Source: Tatlockia sp. | GTDB lineage: Bacteria; Pseudomonadota; Gammaproteobacteria; Legionellales; Legionellaceae | DNA length: 64,000 nucleotides | Reading direction: 5' to 3' | NCBI GenBank assembly: GCA_013697725.1 | Contig: JACCWI010000055.1 | Coordinates: 310,001-374,000 of the forward strand | Part shown: piece after piece, positions 26,964 through 37,400 of the stretch | How positions within the stretch are numbered: the stretch's first letter is position 1 | How the letters are laid out: each line of letters opens with the position of its first letter | The notes under the pieces: model-generated | Database searches by the model: none | Told to the model about the DNA's origin: nothing | What the model saw: only the letters and a program-made list of their open reading frames with translations | Made by a program: the position numbers and the translations under genes

Positions 26964-28973
26964 ATGTCGAATCAGTCAGACTGCAGCGTAACTTTATTGT
27001 CAACGAATGCTGCTCGCTTACAAAATGAATTTAAACAAAAAATTTTTTCTAAAGCATTGTTAATCCGCAAAGTTGAGGAAAGTTTGTTAGCTATGTATTC
27101 TCGTGGAGAAATTCATGGGACGGTGCACACTTGTATCGGTCAAGAACTCTCTGGTGTAATTGTGTCTGAGTTCTTGGAAAAAGGAGATGCTGTCTTTTCC
27201 AATCATCGCTGTCATGGTCATTATTTATCGTTTACAGATGATGTTGATGGATTGATTGCGGAAGTAGCTGGCAAAGCAACGGGAGTTTGTGGTGGGAGGG
27301 GAGGTAGTCAACATCTTCACAAAGATGGTTTTTACTCTAACGGGATTCAAGGAGGCATTGTACCGGTGGCGGCGGGTATAGCTTGGGCACTTAAACTTTC
27401 TAATTCATCAAGAATTGCTGTAGTTTTTATAGGCGATGGAACTTTGGGTGAGGGTGTGGTTTATGAAACCTTAAATATTGCATCTGTCTTGAATTTGCCT
27501 TTACTGATCGTACTAGAAAACAATCAATATGCACAATCAACCCACCAAGCTGAAACGATGTCGGGAGACATTTGTGAAAGAGCAAGAGCTTTTAATGTTA
27601 ACACTGCAATTTCAAATACCTGGGATTGGCAAGGACTGCATAAAACGACAGATAAACTTATTAATTTTATAAGAACCAGTTCCCGTCCTGCTTTCCTTCA
27701 AATAGACACTTACCGTCTAATGCCTCACTCTAAAGGAGATGATTATCGCAATCCTGCAGAAATTGAATTATATCAAAAGCGAGATCCTTTAACTATTTTT
27801 CTTCAAGAAAATGTGGCAGCTTTTGAAACAGTGATTAATGAGATAAATAATCGAGTAAATTCAGCTGTATTTAAAGCAAACCATGCCTCTTTTCCAAATT
27901 TGATTGAATCAGCTAAAGATTCTACGCCCTATATGATTCAAAATTCCTCACCTTTAGTTATCGCAAGCGAGCGTTATGCCCAATTATTAAATAAGCTTTT
28001 TCTTAATCTGATGAACGAATATCCTGAGATAATATTCTTTGGTGAAGATGTTCGCTCCCCTTATGGTGGCGCCTTCAAGATTTCTCAAGGGTTATCAGAT
28101 AAATACTCAGATAGGGTTATCAATATGCCTATTTCTGAGGCTAGTATCGTGGGCCTTGGATGTGGTTTAGCTTGTTCTGGTTATCGACCAATCGTTGAAA
28201 TTATGTTTGGTGATTTTATCACCCTTGCTTTTGATCAAATTATCAATCATGCCTCAAAATTTAAATACATGTATAATAATCAGGTATCTGTTCCGTTGAT
28301 CATTCGAACCCCTATGGGAGGAGGCAGAGGGTACGGACCAACACATAGTCAAACTTTGGATAAACACTTATTGGGGATTCCTGGGTTAAATGTAATTGCA
28401 TTGAATAACCTGATTGCTCCTGAAATTGTCTACAAAATAATACTGGAACAATATACCGATCCGACCGTTGTGCTGGAAAATAAGCTTTTATATACGCAGT
28501 ATCTTCGCACAACACCACCACAAGGTTTTTCTTTTCAGTATCTCTTTGAACCTCTGCCAACCATAGTGCTATCACCTAAATCGAAGCATATAGATATCAC
28601 CCTCATTGGTTATGGTGGTATGAGCGAGATATTAATCAATATCGCAGAAATTTTATTTTATGAACATGAGCTAATCACACAATTCATTTGCATCACTCAA
28701 ATCTATCCCTATTCCATTGAAAATCACGTTAATACTATCAAACAAAGTAAATTCGTTTTCCTAATTGAAGAAGGACAAGGCTTTGCTGGTTTTGGTTCCG
28801 AAATATTAGCGCAGATTTCAGAATTGATTCCTGATTTTAAAGGTCTCTGTCAAAGAATTTATTCAAAGCCCATGCCAATTGCTGCAAGCAGAGCACTAGA
28901 GGCTGAGATTTTGCCTAATCAAGGGCATATTTTAAAATGTATTTTAAATGTTTGTGCTCTTTCCTATTCTTGA
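26964..28973 (+). CDS. Thiamine-diphosphate 2-oxoacid dehydrogenase E1, alpha-beta fusion
   Basis: A 669-aa fusion of the two E1 subunits. The alpha half (1-310) has GEIHGTVHTCIGQE, GGRGGSQHL and the ThDP/Mg site GDGTLGEG...ENNQYAQST. The beta half (330-669) has FFGEDVRSPYGGAFKIS, MPISEASIVGLGCGLA and TPMGGGRGYGPTHSQ, with the E1-beta transketolase fold and a C-terminal IYPYSIENH section. It decarboxylates a 2-oxo acid and passes the acyl group to the E2 lipoyl arm. The family includes pyruvate, acetoin and branched-chain enzymes; fused forms are common in acetoin-type systems. Placed with an E2 but no E3 in a PKS/NRPS locus, it probably supplies an acyl starter, much as dehydrogenase genes accompany the lankacidin cluster. 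Substrate unknown. GGAGA ribosome site. Confidence 0.88.
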   Translation: MSNQSDCSVTLLSTNAARLQNEFKQKIFSKALLIRKVEESLLAMYSRGEIHGTVHTCIGQELSGVIVSEFLEKGDAVFSNHRCHGHYLSFTDDVDGLIAEVAGKATGVCGGRGGSQHLHKDGFYSNGIQGGIVPVAAGIAWALKLSNSSRIAVVFIGDGTLGEGVVYETLNIASVLNLPLLIVLENNQYAQSTHQAETMSGDICERARAFNVNTAISNTWDWQGLHKTTDKLINFIRTSSRPAFLQIDTYRLMPHSKGDDYRNPAEIELYQKRDPLTIFLQENVAAFETVINEINNRVNSAVFKANHASFPNLIESAKDSTPYMIQNSSPLVIASERYAQLLNKLFLNLMNEYPEIIFFGEDVRSPYGGAFKISQGLSDKYSDRVINMPISEASIVGLGCGLACSGYRPIVEIMFGDFITLAFDQIINHASKFKYMYNNQVSVPLIIRTPMGGGRGYGPTHSQTLDKHLLGIPGLNVIALNNLIAPEIVYKIILEQYTDPTVVLENKLLYTQYLRTTPPQGFSFQYLFEPLPTIVLSPKSKHIDITLIGYGGMSEILINIAEILFYEHELITQFICITQIYPYSIENHVNTIKQSKFVFLIEEGQGFAGFGSEILAQISELIPDFKGLCQRIYSKPMPIAASRALEAEILPNQGHILKCILNVCALSYS

Positions 28974-29346
28974 CCTAATACAATATCGATACAGATGTGA
29001 CTAGTTGAAATGCTTATGATTTATGCTGTCGGAGGATACGATGGGCAGTTCGAATTAGTTGCTAGCAGAAATTCATATTTACTTTCAAATGTTTTATGTG
29101 ATAAAACGCTACCCCATAAATGGAATTGTTAGAGTTCTTTGATTCATAATTAAAATTTCATTTTTTAGTGGGTTAAATAGTCCCTTCATAATACTAAATT
29201 TAGAGGTTGGATTGATTAAGATTCAGAGAGTTTTTTCTGAATGTTGCAGAAACCTGCTAATCATTCTCAATTAAGAGGGATTATTTAAAGGAAAGGTTAG
29301 ACAGCTCGGTCTCGATGTAAATGAGTGTAGCAATGGAGAGCTTTTA
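28974..29346 (+). other. 373-base gap inside the biosynthetic row, with an inverted repeat
   Basis: No certain gene. ATTCAGA (29221-29227) and TCTGAAT (29236-29242) form a seven-base-pair hairpin with an eight-base loop about 105 bases before the E2 start; it could be an operator or a weak attenuator. A 40-codon frame at 29010-29132 reads MLMIYAVGGYDGQFELVASR..., where IYAVGGYDG resembles a kelch blade, but it has no sibling blades. An internal promoter for the downstream genes is plausible here. Confidence 0.4.
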
Positions 29347-30501
29347 ATGAGCAAAGTGATGTTGTTTTCACGGATAAATGCGAATGATGATTCAGTAAAA
29401 GTAATGGAATGGCTTGTAAATGATGGGGATCTTGTTGAGGTAGGCGCCTTAATTTTGCGTGTAGAAACATCAAAAGTTGCCATGGAAATTGATAGTCAGT
29501 TTGCAGGAAGGATTAAACGGGGTTGCAGTGAGGGAGATATTATAGCCATTGGCGATCCGATTGCATACTTCGATTCTTTAACCGAAACAATAGCCCATCC
29601 TTTTACAGAAAATTTAACATCTATCTATAACTCAAAGCTACAATCTAATTCTAGTGTGCCAGATTTAACTGCCCCCACATTCTCTTCTACTGCAAAAAAA
29701 TATATCGAAGAACATGGTATACCTATTGAATTATTCGCAGCACAAAGTCTAGTTACTTTAGATCAGGTTTTGGCTTTAGTAAATAACGAAAAATCTGAAG
29801 TGCAAGCTCCTAGATCCACAATAGACAATTCTATCCCGATTGAAGTTGCGTCAGTTACTGATCTTTCTTGGGCAAAACTCTGCGAATTAAAACGATTAAT
29901 GAATGCTAAAGCGAATACTCTTAGCAGTTCGTTAACGGTGATGTTTAATTCAGAGAATTTACGTAATGCACTAAAAATATACCGCTGGATACAAAACCAG
30001 ACCCTATCGTATTTTCTCTATATTTTTGCAAATTTATTAAAAAAATACCCTAATTTTAACTCCTATTATGAAGCTGGAAAAATATATGCCTATAAAAACA
30101 TAAACATTGGGGTGGCAATCGACGCTGGGCGTGGTTTGCAAGTTGTAGTTATTCAAGAAGCAGATAAACTCAGTGTATTCGAATTACATATGCAATTGAT
30201 GGAACATTTTGCTAAATATCATGATGGAGTTTTAGAAGTTCAGGATGTATCGGGTGCGACAGTGACAGTAACTGACCTATCTTCCGAAAATATCATCAGT
30301 TTTCAGCCCCTATTAAATCAAAAACAAGCGATCATTCTTGGTATTGGCGGTGACGCTGAGCAGGCTTCACACCCTATGTCATTTACCATGACTTTTGATC
30401 ATCAAATTTTAAGTGGAAAAGAAGTTGCCTCGTTTTTAAATGAGTTCAAGACGAATATTTTAAATATGGAATTAGTCAATGGAATTACAAAGAGTAGCTA
30501 A
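29347..30501 (+). CDS. 2-oxoacid dehydrogenase E2 acyltransferase
   Basis: A 384-aa E2 with one lipoyl domain (1-78; lipoyl lysine K43 in ETSKVAME), a peripheral E1/E3-binding segment (about 115-150, SSTAKKYIEEHGIPIELFAA) and a catalytic domain (180-384). The active histidine is H352 in FDHQILSGK, the family's DHRxxxG with Arg replaced by Gln. The usual upstream DFT/S-x-TN motif is changed too, so activity may be altered or serve acyl transfer to a carrier protein. It is short (typical E2 400-550 aa). No E3 gene is adjacent. Its last 23 bases overlap the start of the next synthase gene, so translation is probably coupled, a strong sign that it belongs to the assembly line. Confidence 0.85.
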   Translation: MSKVMLFSRINANDDSVKVMEWLVNDGDLVEVGALILRVETSKVAMEIDSQFAGRIKRGCSEGDIIAIGDPIAYFDSLTETIAHPFTENLTSIYNSKLQSNSSVPDLTAPTFSSTAKKYIEEHGIPIELFAAQSLVTLDQVLALVNNEKSEVQAPRSTIDNSIPIEVASVTDLSWAKLCELKRLMNAKANTLSSSLTVMFNSENLRNALKIYRWIQNQTLSYFLYIFANLLKKYPNFNSYYEAGKIYAYKNINIGVAIDAGRGLQVVVIQEADKLSVFELHMQLMEHFAKYHDGVLEVQDVSGATVTVTDLSSENIISFQPLLNQKQAIILGIGGDAEQASHPMSFTMTFDHQILSGKEVASFLNEFKTNILNMELVNGITKSS

Positions 30502-33500
30502 TGAGGTTGAGTTATCTGAAGTTCAAAAGGGAATTTACTTTGATTGTCAAATTGCCGACCCGGCCAGTTATAATCTTTTAGCTTCTTTTATGATTGATGT
30601 GGTGGAAGATCTCCGACTTCAACAAGCCTGTGAAATATTAATAGCTGAACAAGAGGCTTTGCGTTATTGCGTTAAAATTATCGATGGGGTTCCAAAGCTT
30701 ATCCTTCATGAAGAAATCAATTTCCTAATTCAGTTTCAAGAAGCGAGAGCGGTTTATTCGACGGATAAAGATTGGATACAAAATTTAATTGCTAAAGAAG
30801 CACAACAAGCGTTTGATCTGCAACAGCCTCCTTTATTTGCTATTCGATGTCTTAGAATTGAAAACCATAGATGTTTATTGCTTATCAAAATACATCATAT
30901 AATTTGCGATGGTCTATCTCTTGATATTTTAAAGAACAAACTCCTGGCCTATTATCAACAGCTCATACAGGGCGATGCGATAGCCTTGAGTACTGATTCA
31001 GGGTTTTCTGCGTTCTTGCTGCGTGAGAATCAGAGGTTAAATACAGGGGTTTATAGCAAGCAAAAAGCTTTTTGGCATGAACATATGAAAGACCTCCCTC
31101 TAATAACCTTAACCGAGAGTCTCAAGACTAGACCTCTAGGCAGCACAGGTATTGAAACACGTTTTATGATTCCGCAGGAATTAGAGGTATTAATTGAGCA
31201 GATCTGTTCTCAGCAGGAGGTGAGCTCGTTTATTTACTTCTTAGCTACCTTTAGTATGTTACTAAGCTTCTATTTGGATAATAAGGATGTTGTTGTAAGC
31301 TCACCCTTTAATTACCGACCCACATTACAATGCGAAAACTCAATTGGCTGTTTTATTCATACCTTACCTTTACGTTTCAAAATAGAACCTAAGGCAACAC
31401 TAGGTGAAATTCTAACAAAAACAGCGCAAGAATTTTTAGTAGCCTATAAGAACATTGCCTATCCTAATAACTTAATTATCCGCGATAGCATGTCGCTTTC
31501 TTCCGCCTCTGCTCATTCATATAGTGGGGTGCTTTTTGTCTCGGATATTTATGAAGAACAAGCTATAGATGCTCAATTCAATTTAACTTTGATTGAACAA
31601 GACGAGGTTCCCTTTCCTGGTAGTTTAATGGTCTCATTAAATAAAAGGGGAGAAAATTACTGGATAAAATTACAATCAAAGTCAGAAATTTTTACACCTG
31701 AACTAATAAGTCAGTTTGAGCAACACTATCTTTGGTTACTTTATGAATTTACACAGTTTAAACAATCAGTAGCAGAGGTTAATGCAAGATTTTCAGAGAA
31801 ACCTCAAATTATAAAATGGCCTTTTGTTTGTCAAACCCCTCAAGATAAAAAAACCAGATCCTCCCCAGCAATCGCTGATAGCAGTTTAGATCAATCAGGT
31901 TCCTCGCTTTCTGTTCTTGAGCAACAAATTCTCGTCATTTGGCAATCGGTGCTTAAGGTAAAACTGATAGAGTTAGATGATGATTTTTTTGATTTCGGTA
32001 GTCATTCCTTAGCACTCATACAAGTCAATCATCAGCTAAAGGAAGCTCTGGGTATCGAGATCTCCATCAGAACGCATTTTGAATATTCTACAATACGTTC
32101 TTTGGCTAAAAGATTAGTCAACGATCTTAAATCTGAATTACCAGAGCAAACCAAAGAAAAGAATACGGTGCAAGAAGAGACCCCAGAGAATCTTGCTAGT
32201 ATAAAACCTGATATCGCTGTGATTGGTATGGCTATGCATGGTCCAGGAGCGGAAAATATTGACGATTTCTGGAAAAATTTGAAAAATGGAACAGAAAGTA
32301 TTCTTTTTTATTCTGATGAGGAGCTTAAAAAATTAGGTATATCTGAGGAATTATTAAACTCAAAACATTATGTTAAAGCAGTAGGTCGTGTTAGTGGGGC
32401 TGACTATTTCGATCCTCAATTTTTTGCCTATACGCCAGGTGAAGTAAGCTTAATGTCACCCCAGTTTCGTTTAATGATCAAAACGGTTTGGGAAGCCTTG
32501 GAAAACGCAGGATATTTTATTGGCAAAGATGCTTCCCGAACCGGTTTGTTTTTAAGTGGTTCAGATGATTTTGAGTGGTTTAATCGAGTTTTGTTTCAAC
32601 AAGAGAATTTTGCCGATCAATTTCAAGTGTTTACCTTAAGTTCTAATCAGTTTTTAGCTACTCGTATTGCGAATAAGTTGAATATCGCTGGACCCGCTTT
32701 TACAGTGTCTACAGCCTGCTCTTCATCTTTAGTGGCATGTCACTTGGCTTTACAGTCATTACTATTAAAAGAATGCGATCTGGCCATTGCAGGGGGCGTC
32801 ACGGTTGAGCTACCCAATGAAGGCGGATATTCTTTTGTTCCGGGCATGATGATGTCTGATGATGGCCATGTTTGCCCTTTTGATGCAAATGCAACGGGTA
32901 CCTTATTTTCTAATGGCTCAGGGATTGTCGTCCTGAAACGATTAGACCAGGCCATTAAAGATGGAGATCAGATCTACGCAATAATTAAAGGCTCAGCCAT
33001 CAATAATGATGGCTCTTTTAAATCTGCTTTTTCTGCTCCAAGTGTAGTAGGGCAAACAGAGGTGATAAAGTTAGCCCATCAATCAGCAGGAATTCCGGTT
33101 GAGACCATTAGTTATGTAGAGGCTCATGGTACAGGTACCTTATTAGGTGATCCCATTGAGGTAGAGGCATTAACTCAAGCCTTTGCTACATCAAAAAAAC
33201 AATTTTGTACGCTAGGTTCTTTAAAAGGTAACATTGGTCATACAGACAGTGCAGCTGGTGTGATTGGTCTAATAAAGGTTGCATTGAGCCTCACACATTG
33301 TTATCTGCCCGCTACTCTAAATTATCAATCGCCTAATCCTGAGATTAATTTTGAAAAAACCCCGTTTACCGTGCACCCTCAAGGAAGACCCTGGGTTGCT
33401 TCTGATGACAATATTCCACGTCGGGCAGGCTTAAATTCTTTTGGTGTAGGGGGTACCAACGCACATATGGTATTGGAAGAGGCACCAAATAACCCAACTG

Positions 33501-34396
33501 ACTCTGTATCCACTTACAATCTCTTAGTATTTTCGGCACAAAATGCACGCTCATTAGACCGTATCGTCTCTAAGACTATAGAGGCTATTGGACATGATAC
33601 AAACAAGTTATCCGATGTGGCCTGGACCCTACAGACTGGGAGAAAATCCTGGCCGGTGAGGCAGTGTTTAGTTATCAATCGAGATAGTTTTGAACAGTCT
33701 TCAGAGCTTGTTAATCTCTCAATCCAGAGAATGAATACCAAGATTAGACCAATTTATTTCATGTTCTCTGGACAAGGTACACAATATCAAGGGATGGGGA
33801 GAGAACTTTTTTTATCAAAAGAGTTTGGTGGTGTGGCGCCAATTTTTAATCAATATGTTAAAGAGATTTTTGATTTTTTATCTAAAGAAAAACGTTCTGA
33901 AATCACAGATATTATTTATGGAGAGAAGAATCCAGAGCAAATTCACAATACAGAACACGCGCAATTAAGTTTATTCATCAATGGCTATGCACTAGGCCGA
34001 ACCCTGTTGGATTTGGGTGTTATGCCGGCTGGGATGATTGGGCACAGTATAGGTGAAATAACGGCTGCCACCTTAGCTGGCGTATTTGATTTGCAAACTG
34101 CAGTTAACCTAGTTTTGACACGTGGCAAACTTATGCAGCAGCAAAAAAGAGGAGCTATGTTGCTAGTGATGGCGACAGCAAACTTGATTATAAAAGAAAT
34201 AGCGCATTATAGTGATTTGTGGTTAGCCCTGGATAATACAACAGAAAGTTGTGTGGTTGCCGGTACTGTTGAAGCCATCTCTGAATTTAAACAACAGATA
34301 GAAAAATTAGGTTGGCAAAGTATTATTTTGAAGACTTCGCATGCCTTTCATACACCTATGATGGGAGAAGCAGTCAAAGCGTTCGACCTTCACTAA
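30479..34396 (+). CDS. Hybrid NRPS-PKS: condensation / carrier / ketosynthase / truncated acyltransferase
   Basis: A 1305-aa protein. Condensation domain 10-450 with the active HHIICDG (second His H140). The carrier domain 480-555 has S510 in FGSHSL. The KS domain 575-1010 has the full triad: C747 (TACSSS), H883 (EAHGTGT) and H921 (GNIGHT). An acyltransferase begins near 1095 (SGQGTQYQGMG) with S1190 in GHSIGE, but it ends after SHAFHTPMMGEA at residue 1305, about 90 residues short of a normal AT. There is no adenylation domain between C and carrier, so that carrier must be loaded in trans. The stop is followed four bases later by the next reading frame, which begins inside another domain, so a deletion probably fused two modules out of frame. 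Start by ATG overlapping the E2 gene. Confidence 0.88.
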   Translation: MELQRVANEVELSEVQKGIYFDCQIADPASYNLLASFMIDVVEDLRLQQACEILIAEQEALRYCVKIIDGVPKLILHEEINFLIQFQEARAVYSTDKDWIQNLIAKEAQQAFDLQQPPLFAIRCLRIENHRCLLLIKIHHIICDGLSLDILKNKLLAYYQQLIQGDAIALSTDSGFSAFLLRENQRLNTGVYSKQKAFWHEHMKDLPLITLTESLKTRPLGSTGIETRFMIPQELEVLIEQICSQQEVSSFIYFLATFSMLLSFYLDNKDVVVSSPFNYRPTLQCENSIGCFIHTLPLRFKIEPKATLGEILTKTAQEFLVAYKNIAYPNNLIIRDSMSLSSASAHSYSGVLFVSDIYEEQAIDAQFNLTLIEQDEVPFPGSLMVSLNKRGENYWIKLQSKSEIFTPELISQFEQHYLWLLYEFTQFKQSVAEVNARFSEKPQIIKWPFVCQTPQDKKTRSSPAIADSSLDQSGSSLSVLEQQILVIWQSVLKVKLIELDDDFFDFGSHSLALIQVNHQLKEALGIEISIRTHFEYSTIRSLAKRLVNDLKSELPEQTKEKNTVQEETPENLASIKPDIAVIGMAMHGPGAENIDDFWKNLKNGTESILFYSDEELKKLGISEELLNSKHYVKAVGRVSGADYFDPQFFAYTPGEVSLMSPQFRLMIKTVWEALENAGYFIGKDASRTGLFLSGSDDFEWFNRVLFQQENFADQFQVFTLSSNQFLATRIANKLNIAGPAFTVSTACSSSLVACHLALQSLLLKECDLAIAGGVTVELPNEGGYSFVPGMMMSDDGHVCPFDANATGTLFSNGSGIVVLKRLDQAIKDGDQIYAIIKGSAINNDGSFKSAFSAPSVVGQTEVIKLAHQSAGIPVETISYVEAHGTGTLLGDPIEVEALTQAFATSKKQFCTLGSLKGNIGHTDSAAGVIGLIKVALSLTHCYLPATLNYQSPNPEINFEKTPFTVHPQGRPWVASDDNIPRRAGLNSFGVGGTNAHMVLEEAPNNPTDSVSTYNLLVFSAQNARSLDRIVSKTIEAIGHDTNKLSDVAWTLQTGRKSWPVRQCLVINRDSFEQSSELVNLSIQRMNTKIRPIYFMFSGQGTQYQGMGRELFLSKEFGGVAPIFNQYVKEIFDFLSKEKRSEITDIIYGEKNPEQIHNTEHAQLSLFINGYALGRTLLDLGVMPAGMIGHSIGEITAATLAGVFDLQTAVNLVLTRGKLMQQQKRGAMLLVMATANLIIKEIAHYSDLWLALDNTTESCVVAGTVEAISEFKQQIEKLGWQSIILKTSHAFHTPMMGEAVKAFDLH

Positions 34397-34400
34397 CGCG

Positions 34401-37400
34401 GTGAAGTTCGAATTGCTGTTAAATATAGAAAAACTACCCAATCAGTTTCTTATTGGTCTGGAATTTAATACTGCCTTATATACGGATGAAAGAGCGAAGC
34501 AGTTTATAAACCATTTTGAACAAGCGATTCATTATGTTCTAGAAAATCCTAGAGGCGAATTGTCCCGCTTTTCCTTACTAAGCACCGAAGAATTAACTCT
34601 GATCGAAACTATCAACAACACAGCAACTAGCTATCCTAAAGATAAATCCATTGCTCAACTTTTTAGACAGCAAGTTCAAACAAATCCGCAGCAATTGGCA
34701 TTGATTTGGCACGATGAACAAATTACCTATTTAGAATTAAGTAAGGAAGTTAATCAAATCGCTGCCATTTTAAAACAAAATTTATTTCTTGCTGGCCAAA
34801 AGGTTGCTGTTTTATTAGCTCGTTCTCCTAAACAGATCGCCGCAATCATGGCAATACTGCAGGTTGGGGGGAGCTATGTACCAATTTGTCCAAGTTATCC
34901 AAATCAACGCATTCAATTTATTTTAGAAGATAGTAAGGCTTCATTTTTATTAACCACCTCTGTCCTTTGCCCTCAAACTCTATCTGCGCCCATTACAACC
35001 TTGCTATTAGACGCATCAGAAATTTTAGCTAGCAAAAATCATCCAGAGGTTGAATCAACAGATGTTAATATTCCCGCCTATATAATGTATACATCCGGAA
35101 CGACTGGCAGACCCAAAGGTACGCTGGTAGGGCAAGCCGCTGTGATCCGAACCGTTATAAAAACAAATTATATTGATATCAAACCTCAAGACCGTATCTT
35201 GCAACTTTCAAATTTTGCCTTTGATGGTTCTGTATTTGATATATTTGGTGCTTTACTGAATGGGGCAACCTTAATCCTTGTTCCTGAAAACATAGTTCAA
35301 GACCCTTTACTTTTATTGGATTATATTAATAAACAACAAGTGACTTTGTTTTTTGTCACTACAGCCTTATTTAATTTATTGGTAAATGCTAATTTGAGTT
35401 CCTTAACCTCAGTTCGTCAAATTATATTTGGAGGAGAAGCTGCCTCAGTAGCTCAGGTACGTAAAGGGGTAGAGGCTTTAGGCCCCAATAAATTAATACA
35501 AGTTTATGGTCCGACTGAAACCACAGTGTTTGCAAGTTATTACCCAATCAATCAAGTTATTGATTCGGCTCATTATATTCCGATTGGCTATCCCGTTTCT
35601 AATTCAACGCTTTATGTATTGGATAAGGATTTATGCCCAGTTCTTCCTCAAGTGACGGGCGAGCTTTATATTGGTGGTGATGGGGTTGCCCACTCTTATT
35701 TTAACCTTGATTCATTAACCAATGAACGCTTTATTGCTAACCCCTTTATGCCTCATACACGAATGTATCGGACAGGTGATTTGGTCAAACGGTTAAAAAA
35801 CGGGGTCTTAGTTTTTATAGGACGAAATGATTCACAAGTTAAAATAAGAGGATATCGAATTGAGTTGGGAGAAATAGAAGTAAAATTTCAACAAATTTCT
35901 GAAGTTGATCGGGTTATTTTGGCGGTTGAACAGGATAATCAAGGTGATAAGTTTATAAGCGCGTACTACACACTATCAAACGTTAACACACCCATAACAG
36001 CTAAGGCAATTTTACAAAAACTCAAACAGACCCTCCCATCGTACATGCTGCCAAGCCATATTCAGCCTATCGCAAATGTCCCAATATCCACGGGAGGTAA
36101 AGTTGATTTTCGAGCCTTAGCTGCCCTGCGAAGCGGATTTAACAGGAATTCTGTTTCTACTTCTACCACTTCAACCCTAGATCAAATAAGTGCTTTGATT
36201 TTAGATAAAATGCAACAGATCCTGGATCTTAATCAAATGGAAAGCGATGATGATTTTTTTTATCGAGGTGGGCACTCGCTTAAAGCGATAACCCTAGCCG
36301 CTGCTCTTGATAAGGGGGGTATCAAAGTTAGAGTTGCAGATATTTTTAAATTTCCCACGGCAAGATCTTTGGCGAAACATGTATTAGCCATGAGAACCTT
36401 GCAAGATACGGATGAAATTTCAGTTGAGAAATCTGATAACAAAGAAATTATAAGGGCGATTAACACTAAGGTCATTGAGCAGAAAGTAAATCTAATGTTA
36501 TCGCAGGTTCAATCGGGACATGCATTGATGTCTTCAATCGTACAATCATCGCCTGTACTTAAAAGCTTCCCTTTATCCGCAATCCAGACATTTCACTTTA
36601 AAAAAACAAAACGTCATAGCGGTTTTGTCACTCGAATTAGCAAGAAGGTAAGTGAGTCTTTTATTCGTCTCTTAATTACTCACCTTATGTTAGAACATCA
36701 GCTGTTGCATTCCATACTAATTCCTAAGGAACAAAGCGCTATATGGGTTGAGCATGACCTATTTGACTTAGCTAGTTATTTCTCCAAACACCTTTGTTAT
36801 TTTGACTGTGTTCAGGATGAATTTCATAATAATCCCGAGCAACAGAATCGCTTCATTCAACAACTGTTTTCAATGCCTTATGGTGAAGAGCAATTACAGT
36901 GGAGAGTTTGCAGTATAAAACTGGATTCTGAATCCCATCTTCTAATCTTTGGTTTTGATCATCTTGCTTTTGATGGACGAAGTGCTGAAATTATTCGTAG
37001 CCACTTAGAAACTCTTATTTATACGCAGAATGAATCATCACTGGAATTAAGAAAATCTGGTAATAGTTCTGTGCAAAAATATTCAGATTACGTTAACTAT
37101 GTACAGGAAGGACCCCTTATTGCTGTGGAGGAAATTCTAAGCCAATTTCATTTAGCCTCATGGAGTCAATCTAATCTAAAATTACTAAAGAAAATGAAAC
37201 AAGGTTCAACTTCTGATAGTCAGGAATTTAAATTTAAGATATCGCTTGAATCTATTGAAAATTCCTGTATTTGGGAAAATGCGTTGGTTATAGCGATGCA
37301 GTTAATGTTTCAATATAGTGAGTTAGATGAACTTGCAATGGGTATGGTAAGTCATGGCAGACATTATAATTCCCAACATTTTAATAATTGTGTCGGTGAG

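Noticed and set aside
29010..29132. 40-codon frame containing a kelch-like IYAVGGYDG
   Set aside because: A single nine-residue match; no second blade and no coding signal after it. Kept only as part of the gap description.
34385..34410. Programmed ribosomal frameshift joining the two megasynthase halves
   Set aside because: No slippery heptamer or following stem-loop is visible, and even after a shift the joined domains (AT to end of C) would not make sense.
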